Of a stretch of DNA of 14,723 bases, positions 6,521 to 14,161 are shown piece by piece. The stretch spans positions 1 to 14,723 of the forward strand of contig JBDRGX010000097.1 of NCBI GenBank assembly GCA_043817485.1. The letters run 5' to 3'. The first letter of the stretch is position 1. The number at the start of each line of letters is the position of its first letter. The notes under the pieces are model-generated. The model searched no databases. It was not told where the DNA came from and saw only the letters and a list, made by a program, of their open reading frames with translations. The DNA is from JBDRGX01 sp043817485 [NCBI: bacterium]. Its GTDB lineage: Bacteria; JBDRGX01. A program made the translations under genes and the position numbers.

Positions 6521-7276
6521 ATGTCTGGTCATTCTAAATGGTCTTCAATTAAGCATAAAAAAGGAAAAGAAGATGCTAAAAGAGGAAAAATTTTTACTAA
6601 ATTAATTAAAGAAATTACAACAGCAACAAGAATAAGTGGAAAAGATATAGAAAATAATCCGCGATTAAGAACTGCTATTCAAAAAGCTAAATCATTTAGT
6701 ATGCCAGCAGATAATATTACTAAAGCTATAAAAAAAGGAACTGGAGAAATAGAAGGAATAAGATATGACGATTTTACTTACGAAGGATATGGTCCAAGTG
6801 GTGTTGCAATTTTAGTAGAAGTAACAACAGATAATAAAAATAGAACTATTGCTGATATAAGACATCTTTTTTCTAAATATGGCGGAAATTTAGGTGAATC
6901 TGGTTGTGTCAACTGGATGTTTGAAAAAAAAGGTTATATTTCAATAGATAAAACTAAATATTCAGAAGATGAAATTATGACAATAGCATTAGAAACAGGA
7001 GCAAGCGATATTAAAGAAGATGAAGAAAATTTTGAAATAATTATAGATCTAAATATTTTTGAAAAAGTTAAACAATCTTTTCAAGAAAAAAATATTGAAT
7101 TTATAACAGCAGAAATAACTATGGTCCCTAAATCTACAATAAAATTAGAAGGTAGAAAAGCACAACAAATGCTTAATTTAATGGAATTATTAGAAGATTT
7201 AGATGATGTTCAAAATGTTTATGCTAATTTTGATATTTCTTTAGAAGAAATGGAAAAAATAAATACACAAGAATAA
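6521..7276 (+). CDS. yebC: YebC/PmpR/TACO1-family protein
   Basis: A 251-residue cytoplasmic protein of the usual YebC length. It opens with the diagnostic SGHSKWSSIKHKKG, then AKRGKIFTKLIKEI, NPRLRTAIQKAK, MPADNITKAIKKG, YEGYGPSGVAILVE and NRTIADIRHLFSKYGGNLGESG, covering the three domains of the family. Proteins of this family were first described as DNA-binding transcription regulators. More recent work on the TACO1/YebC group links them to relief of ribosome stalling at proline stretches. The start has a near-perfect AGGAGG 6 nt upstream, the strongest ribosome-binding site in the window. ruvC follows after 18 nt, the conserved yebC-ruvC pairing, so they are almost certainly one operon. 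The role in this organism is inferred from family only. Confidence 0.95.
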   Translation: MSGHSKWSSIKHKKGKEDAKRGKIFTKLIKEITTATRISGKDIENNPRLRTAIQKAKSFSMPADNITKAIKKGTGEIEGIRYDDFTYEGYGPSGVAILVEVTTDNKNRTIADIRHLFSKYGGNLGESGCVNWMFEKKGYISIDKTKYSEDEIMTIALETGASDIKEDEENFEIIIDLNIFEKVKQSFQEKNIEFITAEITMVPKSTIKLEGRKAQQMLNLMELLEDLDDVQNVYANFDISLEEMEKINTQE

Positions 7277-7294
7277 ATTTTATTTGGAAATTTT

Positions 7295-7798
7295 ATGTTA
7301 ATATTAGGAATAGACCCAGGAATAGCACGTATAGGTTATGGTATAGTAAAAGATGAAAAAGGAAATTTAATTCCTATTTCTTATGGATGTATTATTACTT
7401 CTCCACAAACTATTTTTCCTCTTCGATTAAAAAAAATTTATGAAGAAATTTTGAAAATTATAAAAGAATTTAAACCAGAAATAGTAGTAATTGAAAAATT
7501 ATTTTTTGCTAAAAATATTAAAACAGCTATTTCTATAAGTCAAGCACAAGGTGTTATTATTTTAGCATCTATTATGTCTGGTATTTCTATTAAAGAATAC
7601 ACTCCATTAGAAGTAAAACAATCTGTAACTGGATTTGGGAAAGCTGATAAAAAACAAGTCCAAGTAATGATTAAACATATATTAAAACTAAAAGAAATCC
7701 CAAAATTAGATGATACTGCAGATGCATTAGCTCTTGCTATTTGTTATCTTAATTTTGCTAAATTCGAAAAACAAATAAAAAATAAATTAAATACTTAA
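7295..7798 (+). CDS. ruvC: Crossover junction endodeoxyribonuclease RuvC
   Basis: A 167-residue Holliday-junction resolvase with an RNase H fold, the normal length for RuvC. Catalytic acidic residues are all present: Asp7 (GIDPG), Glu67 (VVIEKLFF), Asp140 and Asp143 (DDTADALALAI). The FFAKN loop and QAQGV helix match the family. It acts as a dimer, nicking two opposite strands of a four-way junction during recombinational repair. It follows yebC by 18 nt with only a weak GGA ribosome-binding site, so translation may rely on coupling. In many bacteria ruvA and ruvB come next; here the operon ends and convergent genes begin, so the branch-migration genes must be elsewhere if present. Confidence 0.95.
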   Translation: MLILGIDPGIARIGYGIVKDEKGNLIPISYGCIITSPQTIFPLRLKKIYEEILKIIKEFKPEIVVIEKLFFAKNIKTAISISQAQGVIILASIMSGISIKEYTPLEVKQSVTGFGKADKKQVQVMIKHILKLKEIPKLDDTADALALAICYLNFAKFEKQIKNKLNT

Positions 7799-7831
7799 TA
7801 TTTTTTAACTTTTAGAAAACAAAAAATATTA
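7796..7831. terminator. Possible bidirectional A/T-only terminator stem
   Basis: TAATATTTTTT (from 7796) can pair with AAAAAATATTA (to 7831), an 11-bp stem around a 14-nt loop starting at the ruvC stop codon, in the gap between convergent genes. The stem has no G:C pair, and such matches arise easily in DNA this AT-rich, so the call is tentative. Confidence 0.25.
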
Positions 7832-7842
7832 TTTATACCAAA

Positions 7843-7996
7843 CTGCAAACAGAAATAAAATATTGCAAACTATCAAATTCAAAATATGAAACAATAAAAA
7901 AAATTCAAATATTGAAACAGTTCTTGTTTTGAACATTTATATTTTGGTAATTTGATATTGTTTCGAATTTCGGATTTTCTCTTATTGTTACTATCC
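7843..7996 (+). repeat. Dispersed TTGCAA / TTCGAATTTC repeat, copy 3
   Basis: CTGCAAACAGAAATAAAATA and TTGCAAACTATCAAATTC open the copy and correspond to 6373-6410. TTGTTTTGAAC and the TATTTTGGTAATTTGA-TATTGTTTCGAATTTCGG stretch at 7940-7974 correspond to 353-385. It fills most of the 259-nt gap between ruvC and the convergent CBM9-like gene and carries no gene. Confidence 0.55.
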
Positions 7997-8057
7997 ATTT
8001 GATTACACAATTAATATGAATGTTATTTCAAAAACTTAGGTATTTTTAAAATTTAAT

Positions 8058-8768
8058 TTATTTAAATATAGCTTTTATTTTCCCCCAATTTTTTTCTTCA
8101 ATAGAACTTGGCCCTACAAAAGTTATTTCATAAAATAAATTAGGTTGAGCATATAATCCTACTATTCCAGCCCAAGAACTTGATTCAACTTCTGCTCCTA
8201 CACGATTTCTACAAAAATTTGCTCCCCATTTAGTTCCTACAACTGGATTATTTAATACTAATGAACTAAATGGAATTTTTACCTCAACACTCCAAAACTT
8301 ATTTTCCATATCTTTATATACAGCTGATTCCCATAATGGATTCACACCTTTATTTCCATTTTCTTCATCATAATGAGTATTAATAGTATTAAGTACAAAT
8401 TGCATATAATTATCTCTTGTTTTTTTACAATCAAAAAAAAGTTCTACACTATCTTCCATATAAAGAGCACTATCATGTTCAGTTCTATTGCTTATTAATA
8501 AATTCATTTTTGGTTCATTACATTTTAATCCTAAATATAAATAAGTATTTGTATAAATTAATTTTACAAAAGTTTGTGCTTGTGCTATATTTCCAGTTTT
8601 ATCATCTTTAAAATTAGTACAAGATTTATTAGCCAAATTCCAAACAACATCATCTAATTTACCATCTAAAACTGGTTCTGCATCTACTTTTATTACATCA
8701 TAATTATCTGCATAACTTGCAGTAATTACAAACAAAAAAAGTACTATCAATAAATTCTTTATCTTCAT
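8058..8768 (-). CDS. Secreted protein with CBM9/DOMON-like domain
   Basis: A 236-residue exported protein. Residues 1-20 form a clear signal peptide (basic MKIKN, hydrophobic LLIVLFLFVITA, cleavage likely after ASYA). The mature part is one carbohydrate-binding family 9-like beta-sandwich: AEPVLDGKLDDVVWNLA is the typical opening strand and turn, VKLIYTNTYLYLGLKCNEP and DSVELFFD follow, and WSVEVKIPFSSL near the C-terminus is characteristic. In this family the domain binds sugars in xylanases or sits in heme-binding and stand-alone secreted proteins. No CXXCH heme motif or catalytic domain is seen, so it looks like a binding protein alone. A strong AAGGAG (8777-8782) precedes the ATG. It is the last gene of the leftward run, 45 nt after pfkA. 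The ligand is unknown. Confidence 0.82.
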   Translation of the reverse strand: MKIKNLLIVLFLFVITASYADNYDVIKVDAEPVLDGKLDDVVWNLANKSCTNFKDDKTGNIAQAQTFVKLIYTNTYLYLGLKCNEPKMNLLISNRTEHDSALYMEDSVELFFDCKKTRDNYMQFVLNTINTHYDEENGNKGVNPLWESAVYKDMENKFWSVEVKIPFSSLVLNNPVVGTKWGANFCRNRVGAEVESSSWAGIVGLYAQPNLFYEITFVGPSSIEEKNWGKIKAIFK

Positions 8769-8813
8769 TTTAAACTCTCCTTATAGGTTAAAAAAATGTT
8801 TATTTTTTTCAGT

Positions 8814-9854
8814 TTATAATCCGAAAAAAACTTTTGCTTCATTATAATATACTTGTGGAACAATTTTAAGAACTCCTACACCTTCTTCTAAATTTGCTTC
8901 TACTATTTCTGTTCCTTTTAAGGATACCATTTTCCCAAATTTATTTTGTTTAATTAAATCATAAGCTTTATATCCAAATCGAGTACCTAACACTCTATCA
9001 AAAGCAGATGGAGCACCTCCTCTTTGAAGATGTCCTAATACCATCAATCGTGTTTCAATGCCAGTTCTTTTTTCTATTTCTTTTTCTAAAACTTCTCCAA
9101 TACCTATTCCCTTTCCTAATTGAATATGACCAAAAGCATCAAACCCTTCATTATGCTTTACTTTTTCTTCTAATTCTAAACATCTTGCTCCTTCTGCTAC
9201 TGCTACCATAGAATAAACTTTTCCTTGTTCTTTTCTTTTTTTAATTATATCACAAACATAATTTATATCAAAAAGTTCTTCGGGAATAAGTATAATATGA
9301 GCACCACCAGCAATTCCTGCATGTAATGCCATCCAACCAGCATGTCTACCCATTATTTCCACTATCATTACTCTATGATGAGATTTTGCTGTAGTATGAA
9401 GTCTATCCATTGCTTCTGTAGCAATGTTAATAGCTGTATCAAAGCCAAAAGTATAATCAGTTGCTGAAACATCATTATCAATAGTTTTAGGTACACCAAT
9501 AACTTTAATACCCATTTTAAATAATTTATTAGCAACACCTAAAGTATCTTCACCACCAATTGCAACAAGTGCATCCATTTTCATTTCTTTCATATTTTCT
9601 ACAATAATTTCGGTTCCTTTTTCTATTTTAAAAGGATTTGTACGAGAAGATCCTAAAATAGTACCACCTTGTCTTTGAATATCTTCAACATCATCTAATG
9701 TCAAAACATTAAATAATTTTTGAATCATTCCTTTCCAACCTAATTGTACACCCAATATTTCATTACCATCTTGAATTGCTCTAATTGTTATTCCTCTAAT
9801 AACAGCATTTAATCCAGGAGCATCTCCTCCACCAGTTAATATTCCTATTCTCAT
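8814..9854 (-). CDS. pfkA: 6-phosphofructokinase, likely pyrophosphate-dependent
   Basis: A 346-residue group A phosphofructokinase, which phosphorylates fructose 6-phosphate to the 1,6-bisphosphate. It has the glycine loop GILTGGGDAPGLNAVIRG (4-21), GGEDTLG (100-106), PKTIDND (122-128, catalytic Asp126), MGRHAGW (168-174) and the C-terminal LGHLQRGGAPSAFDR. Residue 103 is Asp and residue 123 is Lys. ATP-dependent enzymes have Gly at both, while pyrophosphate-dependent ones have Asp and Lys. GGEDT versus GGEGT is the known difference between the PPi- and ATP-using actinomycete enzymes. I therefore predict PPi use, which would make the reaction reversible in glycolysis and gluconeogenesis. AAGGAG at 9863-9868 sets the ATG. 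It follows the acyltransferase by 48 nt, linking sugar phosphate flux to the inositol-lipid genes. Confidence 0.93.
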   Translation of the reverse strand: MRIGILTGGGDAPGLNAVIRGITIRAIQDGNEILGVQLGWKGMIQKLFNVLTLDDVEDIQRQGGTILGSSRTNPFKIEKGTEIIVENMKEMKMDALVAIGGEDTLGVANKLFKMGIKVIGVPKTIDNDVSATDYTFGFDTAINIATEAMDRLHTTAKSHHRVMIVEIMGRHAGWMALHAGIAGGAHIILIPEELFDINYVCDIIKKRKEQGKVYSMVAVAEGARCLELEEKVKHNEGFDAFGHIQLGKGIGIGEVLEKEIEKRTGIETRLMVLGHLQRGGAPSAFDRVLGTRFGYKAYDLIKQNKFGKMVSLKGTEIVEANLEEGVGVLKIVPQVYYNEAKVFFGL

Positions 9855-9902
9855 AAAATTTTCTCCTTTATTTTAAATTTTTAAATACAATTTTTTCATT
9901 AA

Positions 9903-10739
9903 TTAAAATGGTTGTAAATTATACCATTGAGAAATATATTTTTTAATTTGCTCTTCTATTACTTTATTCATTTTTTCTAAATTATATTTTATTGTTTGCT
10001 CTAAATTTTTTTTTTTTTCTATTTCTATAGATTCTAATAAAAAAGTAAGATAGGTATTATCATTTTTTCTAATAGTAAATCCTGGAATTATAACAGCACC
10101 TGTTCTTAAAGCTAAAACAATTGGACCAACTGGCATTTTAGTTTTTTTATTGAAAAATTCTACTTCTACTCCTTTTCCTTCAACATTTCTATCAACTACA
10201 ATAGCTACAATTTCGTTATTTCTAAGTTTTTCTTGAATAACATTAACAAAACCACTTGAAATAACTTTTACACCTAATTTTTGTCGATTTTTTCTATAAA
10301 ATTCATATAATTTTTTCGGATAAAGTCTTTCAACAACAACATTCATAGAAAATCCAGATTGAATAAAATTAAGTGCCCCTACATCCCAATTTCCTAAATG
10401 AGCAGTAACTAAAATAACCCCTTTGTTTTTTTGAATTGCATCTTTCAAATAATTTACATTTACTATATTACTTATTTTATTTTTTCTTTTTTTAAACCAT
10501 TCTAAGTACAAAAAATCAACATAATATTTTGAATAATTAATAAAAATATTTTTTACAATTTTTATATCAATATTTTTTTTATTTAAAACTGTTATTACAT
10601 TTTCTGTAATTATTTTTCTTTTTTTTCTACAAATCAAAAAACACAAATATCCTATTATTTCTGCTAAAAACAAACTTAATTTTCTTGGAATAATGTAAGA
10701 TAAAAAAATACCTATTTTCAATAAAAAATATAAAATCAT
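9903..10739 (-). CDS. HtrB/LpxL-superfamily lysophospholipid acyltransferase, PatA-like
   Basis: A 278-residue membrane-associated acyltransferase of the bacterial lipid A/PIM acyltransferase (LABLAT) family. An N-terminal hydrophobic helix (about 2-35) precedes the catalytic HX4D, His114-Asp119 in TAHLGNWD. Later come VVDRNVEGKGVEVEFF and KMPVGPIVLALRTGA (201-215). The DR-N and GVEVEFF-MP-GP-LALRTGA pattern resembles, from memory, actinobacterial PatA, which acylates phosphatidylinositol mannosides, more than LpxL/LpxM. It starts 3 nt after ino1 ends and belongs to the same transcript as the CDP-alcohol transferase, which supports an inositol-lipid role. An A13 run (T13 at 10006-10018) lies inside the coding sequence, in frame as given. 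The alternative is lipid A late acyltransferase, in which case the neighbours would be coincidental. Confidence 0.82.
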   Translation of the reverse strand: MILYFLLKIGIFLSYIIPRKLSLFLAEIIGYLCFLICRKKRKIITENVITVLNKKNIDIKIVKNIFINYSKYYVDFLYLEWFKKRKNKISNIVNVNYLKDAIQKNKGVILVTAHLGNWDVGALNFIQSGFSMNVVVERLYPKKLYEFYRKNRQKLGVKVISSGFVNVIQEKLRNNEIVAIVVDRNVEGKGVEVEFFNKKTKMPVGPIVLALRTGAVIIPGFTIRKNDNTYLTFLLESIEIEKKKNLEQTIKYNLEKMNKVIEEQIKKYISQWYNLQPF

Positions 10740-10742
10740 TAT

Positions 10743-11831
10743 TTATTTACATTTACAATTACAATTTTTTTCAACAATAAATTCTTCTACTAACTCTCTT
10801 GCTTTTTCATCAAAATATTGAACTGCTGGAGATTTCATAAAGTAAGCAGAAGGTCCTTCTAATGAGCCACCTATTCCTCTATCTAAAGCTAATTTACAAC
10901 ATCTAATAGCATCTATAACAACACCAGCAGAATTAGGAGAATCCCAAACTTCTAATTTTAATTCAATATTTAAAGGAACATCTCCAAAACTTTTTCCTTC
11001 TAAACGAATATATGCCCATTTTCTGTCTGTAAGCCAAGCTACATAATCACTTGGTCCAATATGAACATTATCTGAACCAATATCTGAAGAAAGCATCGAA
11101 GTAACAGCATTAGTTTTAGATATTTTTTTACTTTCCAATCTATCTCTTTCTAACATATTTTTAAAATCCATATTACCACCAACATTTAATTGATATGTTC
11201 TTTCTAATTTTACACCTCTTGCTTCATATAATGCAGTAAGTATTCTATGAGAAATAGTAGCACCTACTTGAGATTTAATATCATCACCAATTAAAGGTAA
11301 TTTTTTATCTTCAAATCTTTTTATCCATTCTTGTTTATTAGCAATAAAAACTGGAATACAATTAATAAAAGCACATCCAGCTTTAAGAACTTCTTCAGCA
11401 TAAAAAAGAGTAGCTTCTTCACTACCTACTGGTAAATAATTAATAACTACTTCTGCTCCACTTTCTTTCAAAACTTCTGCTACATTTACTTCTGGAAGAG
11501 ATGATTCTTCTACTACTTGTTTATAATACTTACCTAAACCATCTAATGTTTTTCCTCTTTGAACTTTGATACCAGTTAAAGGAACATCTGAAAATTTTAT
11601 AGTATTATTAGGAAAAGTAAATATTGCTTCAGCAATATCTTTACCTACTTTATTTTTATCAACATCAAAAGCAGCTACTACTTTAATATCAGAAAGATAA
11701 TAACCTCCTAAATTAGTATGCATAACTCCAGGAATATTATCATTTTTTTTATCTTTATAATATTCTATTCCTTGTAATAAAGAACTTGAACAATTTCCTA
11801 CGCCTATAATAGCTATTTTAATTTCTTTCAT
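10743..11831 (-). CDS. ino1: Myo-inositol-1-phosphate synthase
   Basis: A 362-residue NAD-dependent isomerase converting glucose 6-phosphate to 1D-myo-inositol 3-phosphate, the first committed step of inositol synthesis. It has the Rossmann loop GVGNC (10-14), [11 protein letters not shown] (182-192), LNVGGNMDF (215-223), the catalytic-domain [12 protein letters not shown] (292-303) and [11 protein letters not shown]. The length is that of the short prokaryotic (actinobacterial/archaeal) type, far below the about 510-530 residues of eukaryotic enzymes. The C-terminus ends in a cysteine-rich CNCKCK tail that I do not recognise. AAGGAG at 11840-11845 gives the ATG. It lies between a CDP-alcohol phosphatidyltransferase (69 nt upstream) and a PatA-like acyltransferase (3 nt downstream), so its product probably feeds a phosphatidylinositol-type lipid. 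Confidence 0.95.
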   Translation of the reverse strand: MKEIKIAIIGVGNCSSSLLQGIEYYKDKKNDNIPGVMHTNLGGYYLSDIKVVAAFDVDKNKVGKDIAEAIFTFPNNTIKFSDVPLTGIKVQRGKTLDGLGKYYKQVVEESSLPEVNVAEVLKESGAEVVINYLPVGSEEATLFYAEEVLKAGCAFINCIPVFIANKQEWIKRFEDKKLPLIGDDIKSQVGATISHRILTALYEARGVKLERTYQLNVGGNMDFKNMLERDRLESKKISKTNAVTSMLSSDIGSDNVHIGPSDYVAWLTDRKWAYIRLEGKSFGDVPLNIELKLEVWDSPNSAGVVIDAIRCCKLALDRGIGGSLEGPSAYFMKSPAVQYFDEKARELVEEFIVEKNCNCKCK

Positions 11832-11900
11832 TATAAAAACTCCTTATTTATAATTAATTTACAAAATTTATTTTAAAAACTTAATAAATAAGCAGTTTGC

Positions 11901-12479
11901 TCACATTCTCAAAACATCTCTAATTCGTTGTATAACAGTTATAATGCCAATTAAGCATAAAATCCATAACCCTATTTCTGGTTTTTTGAAAATTAAAAAT
12001 AATCCCATAATTAACATTCTTTCAAATCGTGTTGCCCAACCACTATCACATTTAAAACCTAACCCTTCAGCTCTTGCTCTAACATAACTTACCATATAAG
12101 ATATAAGAAAGGTACAAAAAACAAGAGAAATACATAATAATCCATGTTGAGAAAAAAAATAAATCAAAAGTCCAAAAAATATAGATCCTTCTGACAATCT
12201 ATCCATTGTTGAATCAAGTAAAGCACCTTTTTTACTAACTGTATTAGTTTCTCGAGCTAATGACCCATCTAATAAATCAAACAAACCACTTACAAAAAAT
12301 AACAAACCAGCACCTAAAAAATTACCTTTTGCAATTAAAAAACCAGAAATAAGACTAAAGAAAAAACCTATAAAAGTTATTGTATTAGATTTAATACCCA
12401 TTTTAACTAATATTTTAATTACTGGTAAAAAAATTTTAAGAAAAATATTTCTTAATTTATTTCGCAAATTTGATAACAA
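11901..12479 (-). CDS. CDP-alcohol phosphatidyltransferase, probable phosphatidylinositol-phosphate synthase
   Basis: A 192-residue membrane enzyme with the full signature D-x2-D-G-x2-A-R-x8-G-x3-D-x3-D: Asp68, Asp71-Gly72, Ala75-Arg76, Gly85, Asp89, Asp93. It has hydrophobic helices at about 33-50, 54-70, 95-115 and 117-133 and near the C-terminus. It transfers a phosphatidyl group from CDP-diacylglycerol to an alcohol. Next to ino1, the likely acceptor is inositol phosphate, as in actinobacterial and archaeal PIP synthase. Phosphatidylglycerophosphate synthase, or a di-inositol-phosphate-phosphate synthase, are alternatives; no inositol-phosphate cytidylyltransferase is nearby. The start is TTG (12477-12479), chosen because AGGGAGA at 12487-12493 lies 7 nt upstream and the product has full length. 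It is the first gene of the leftward lipid block. Confidence 0.88.
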   Translation of the reverse strand: MLSNLRNKLRNIFLKIFLPVIKILVKMGIKSNTITFIGFFFSLISGFLIAKGNFLGAGLLFFVSGLFDLLDGSLARETNTVSKKGALLDSTMDRLSEGSIFFGLLIYFFSQHGLLCISLVFCTFLISYMVSYVRARAEGLGFKCDSGWATRFERMLIMGLFLIFKKPEIGLWILCLIGIITVIQRIRDVLRM

Positions 12480-12531
12480 AATAATATCTCCCTATAAATT
12501 TATACAAAAAAACTAATTTAATTTTGAATTT

Positions 12532-12562
12532 TATACATATTTTTTTATTTAACATTTGTCAA
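12532..12562 (-). promoter_or_regulatory. Candidate sigma70-type promoter for the inositol-lipid block
   Basis: On the minus strand a perfect TTGACA (12562-12557) is followed 17 nt later by TATGTA (12539-12534), which runs into TATAA (12535-12531). The site is 50-80 nt upstream of the TTG start of the phosphatidyltransferase gene. A perfect -35 hexamer is uncommon in DNA this AT-rich. The -10 match is only partial, so this is a candidate. Confidence 0.4.
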
Positions 12563-12565
12563 GAA

Positions 12566-12581
12566 ACTTTTAAAATTTTAT
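12566..12581 (+). repeat. 16-nt direct repeat, copy 1
   Basis: ACTTTTAAAATTTTAT occurs here and again, identically, at 12706-12721, 140 nt apart. The two copies flank a 124-nt segment that contains the 30-nt imperfect palindrome. Confidence 0.6.
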
Positions 12582-12652
12582 GGTTGATGACCCCATATGA
12601 TAACCACCATTTATTAAATCATCAAAAAAATTATCCAAAATAATTGAAGATT

Positions 12653-12682
12653 TGTAAGAACAATTCATGAATTGCCACTACA
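12653..12682. repeat. 30-nt imperfect palindrome with perfect CAATTCATGAATTG core
   Basis: The central CAATTCATGAATTG (12661-12674) is a perfect 14-nt palindrome. TGTA on the left and TACA on the right extend the symmetry, with four mismatched positions between. From memory it resembles the widespread GGGGCAATTCATGAATTGCCCC repeat of bacterial intergenic regions, with the G/C flanks eroded. It could also be a dimeric regulator site between the two leftward units. Confidence 0.55.
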
Positions 12683-12705
12683 CCACTATATACCTTTTCT
12701 TTTAC

Positions 12706-12721
12706 ACTTTTAAAATTTTAT
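12706..12721 (+). repeat. 16-nt direct repeat, copy 2
   Basis: Identical to 12566-12581 (ACTTTTAAAATTTTAT). It ends 18 nt from the stop codon of the GGDEF gene. Confidence 0.6.
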
Positions 12722-12739
12722 ATTTTTAAAAAAATAAAA

Positions 12740-14161
12740 TTAATGAATTTCACTTTCTACACAATTTTTCCCATTTTTTTTAGCTAAATGAACTAAAGCA
12801 TCTGCTTTATTTAATAAACTTTCTTTCTCAATACCACTGATACCATCTTGCGGAAAAGAACTAATTCCTATACTAATAGTAATATGAAATTTAGTATCTA
12901 TTCCAAATTTATGATATTGTATAGATTCTCTAATACAATTAGCGATACTCAATCCTTCATTTATATCTGTTTCTACTAAAATAACTAAAAATTCTTCTCC
13001 TCCATATCTTGCAACAATATCTAATTTATCTATATTTATTTTTATAATTTTACCTACTTCTTTTAAAACCATATCACCTATTAAATGACCATAAACATCA
13101 TTACATTGCTTAAAATTATCTAAATCCAGATAAAGTAGACAAAATTTTAGTTTATATCTTTTGCATCGTTGAATTTCATTTTCAAATAAAATTTGAAAAT
13201 ATCTTCGATTATACAAACCTGTCAATCCATCAATTAAACTCATTTTTTCAATTTTATTATAAAAAAATGCTTTTTCAAAAGCAATAGAAATTTGTAATAT
13301 AATAATTTGCATTTTTTTTAATTGTTCTAATTTTTTACTAAAATTTAATCCCAAAATAAAAGAAACTGCTTTTTTTTTAACAAAAATAGGAATTATTAAA
13401 AAAGTTGAGGTATCTTCAACAAAATTCATAATTGTATTTTCAAGAAAATTTTCTTTATTAACAAAATAATATGTTTTAGAACTATCTGTTAAATATTTAT
13501 CTATAAAACATTTTTGATTACTTATTTTTACAAAATTATCTAAAATATCTTGATTCAAATTATATGAAATTTTCATTTCATACATATTTTTTTCTTCATT
13601 AAATATAAAAAATATAAAATTAGTAAAATTAAAAAATTTATGAATTGCATCTTTAATAAAATTCATTGTTTTATCAAAATTCAAAGTAGTATTTATGTCT
13701 TTAGTTAATTCATAAATATCTTCCATTTCTTCAAATTCTTTTTCAAAAATTTTTTTTTGCTTTATTAAATTTTTATTTTGTATTTCTAATGCTTCTTTTG
13801 CTTCTTTTTTTAATAAAAATTTTTTATCAAAAATTTTATTAAAATGTTGTTCAGGAAAAAAATATATAATTAATTGAGTAATTAACAAAATACTTATTTT
13901 GAAAAATAAATATTTATCTAAAAAAATATTATCTGATCCAATAATTGATAAAATAAAACAGTATAAAATTGAAAATATTAAAGTACTAATAAATCTTTTA
14001 AAAGAACTTGAAATATAATCTTGTAATATAAAAACAAATAAAAGAAAAGTATTGATTGACAAAAATTCCCATATCTTGTTTTGCGTAACAAAAAATGCTA
14101 TAAAAAAAATAAATAAAATTAAAAAAAGATACAATAAATTTATTTGTTTATTTTTTTTCAT
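12740..14161 (-). CDS. Membrane diguanylate cyclase with GAF-like sensor
   Basis: A protein of 473 residues from ATG 14161; numbering below counts from GTG 14165-14167, which adds two. About four membrane segments (10-28, 38-52, 57-77, 88-104) are followed by a charged coiled coil (115-155), a GAF-like domain (about 155-305) and a C-terminal GGDEF domain (308-472). The GGDEF domain has LTGLYNRRYF, DLDNFKQCND and RYGGEEF (387-393), so the cyclase site that makes c-di-GMP from two GTP looks intact. The inhibitory I-site RxxD is not conserved (DKLD at 380-383), suggesting loss of product feedback. I prefer ATG 14161 because AAAAGG lies 5 nt upstream of it and overlaps the GTG. The start overlaps the preceding GGDEF gene, implying translational coupling. 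The signal sensed is unknown. Confidence 0.88.
   Translation of the reverse strand: MKKNKQINLLYLFLILFIFFIAFFVTQNKIWEFLSINTFLLFVFILQDYISSSFKRFISTLIFSILYCFILSIIGSDNIFLDKYLFFKISILLITQLIIYFFPEQHFNKIFDKKFLLKKEAKEALEIQNKNLIKQKKIFEKEFEEMEDIYELTKDINTTLNFDKTMNFIKDAIHKFFNFTNFIFFIFNEEKNMYEMKISYNLNQDILDNFVKISNQKCFIDKYLTDSSKTYYFVNKENFLENTIMNFVEDTSTFLIIPIFVKKKAVSFILGLNFSKKLEQLKKMQIIILQISIAFEKAFFYNKIEKMSLIDGLTGLYNRRYFQILFENEIQRCKRYKLKFCLLYLDLDNFKQCNDVYGHLIGDMVLKEVGKIIKINIDKLDIVARYGGEEFLVILVETDINEGLSIANCIRESIQYHKFGIDTKFHITISIGISSFPQDGISGIEKESLLNKADALVHLAKKNGKNCVESEIH

Noticed and set aside
8417-9211. Plus-strand open frames at 8417-8611 and 9008-9211
   Set aside because: Both are antisense to the CBM9-like gene and pfkA and have hydrophobic, low-complexity translations typical of antisense AT-rich DNA.
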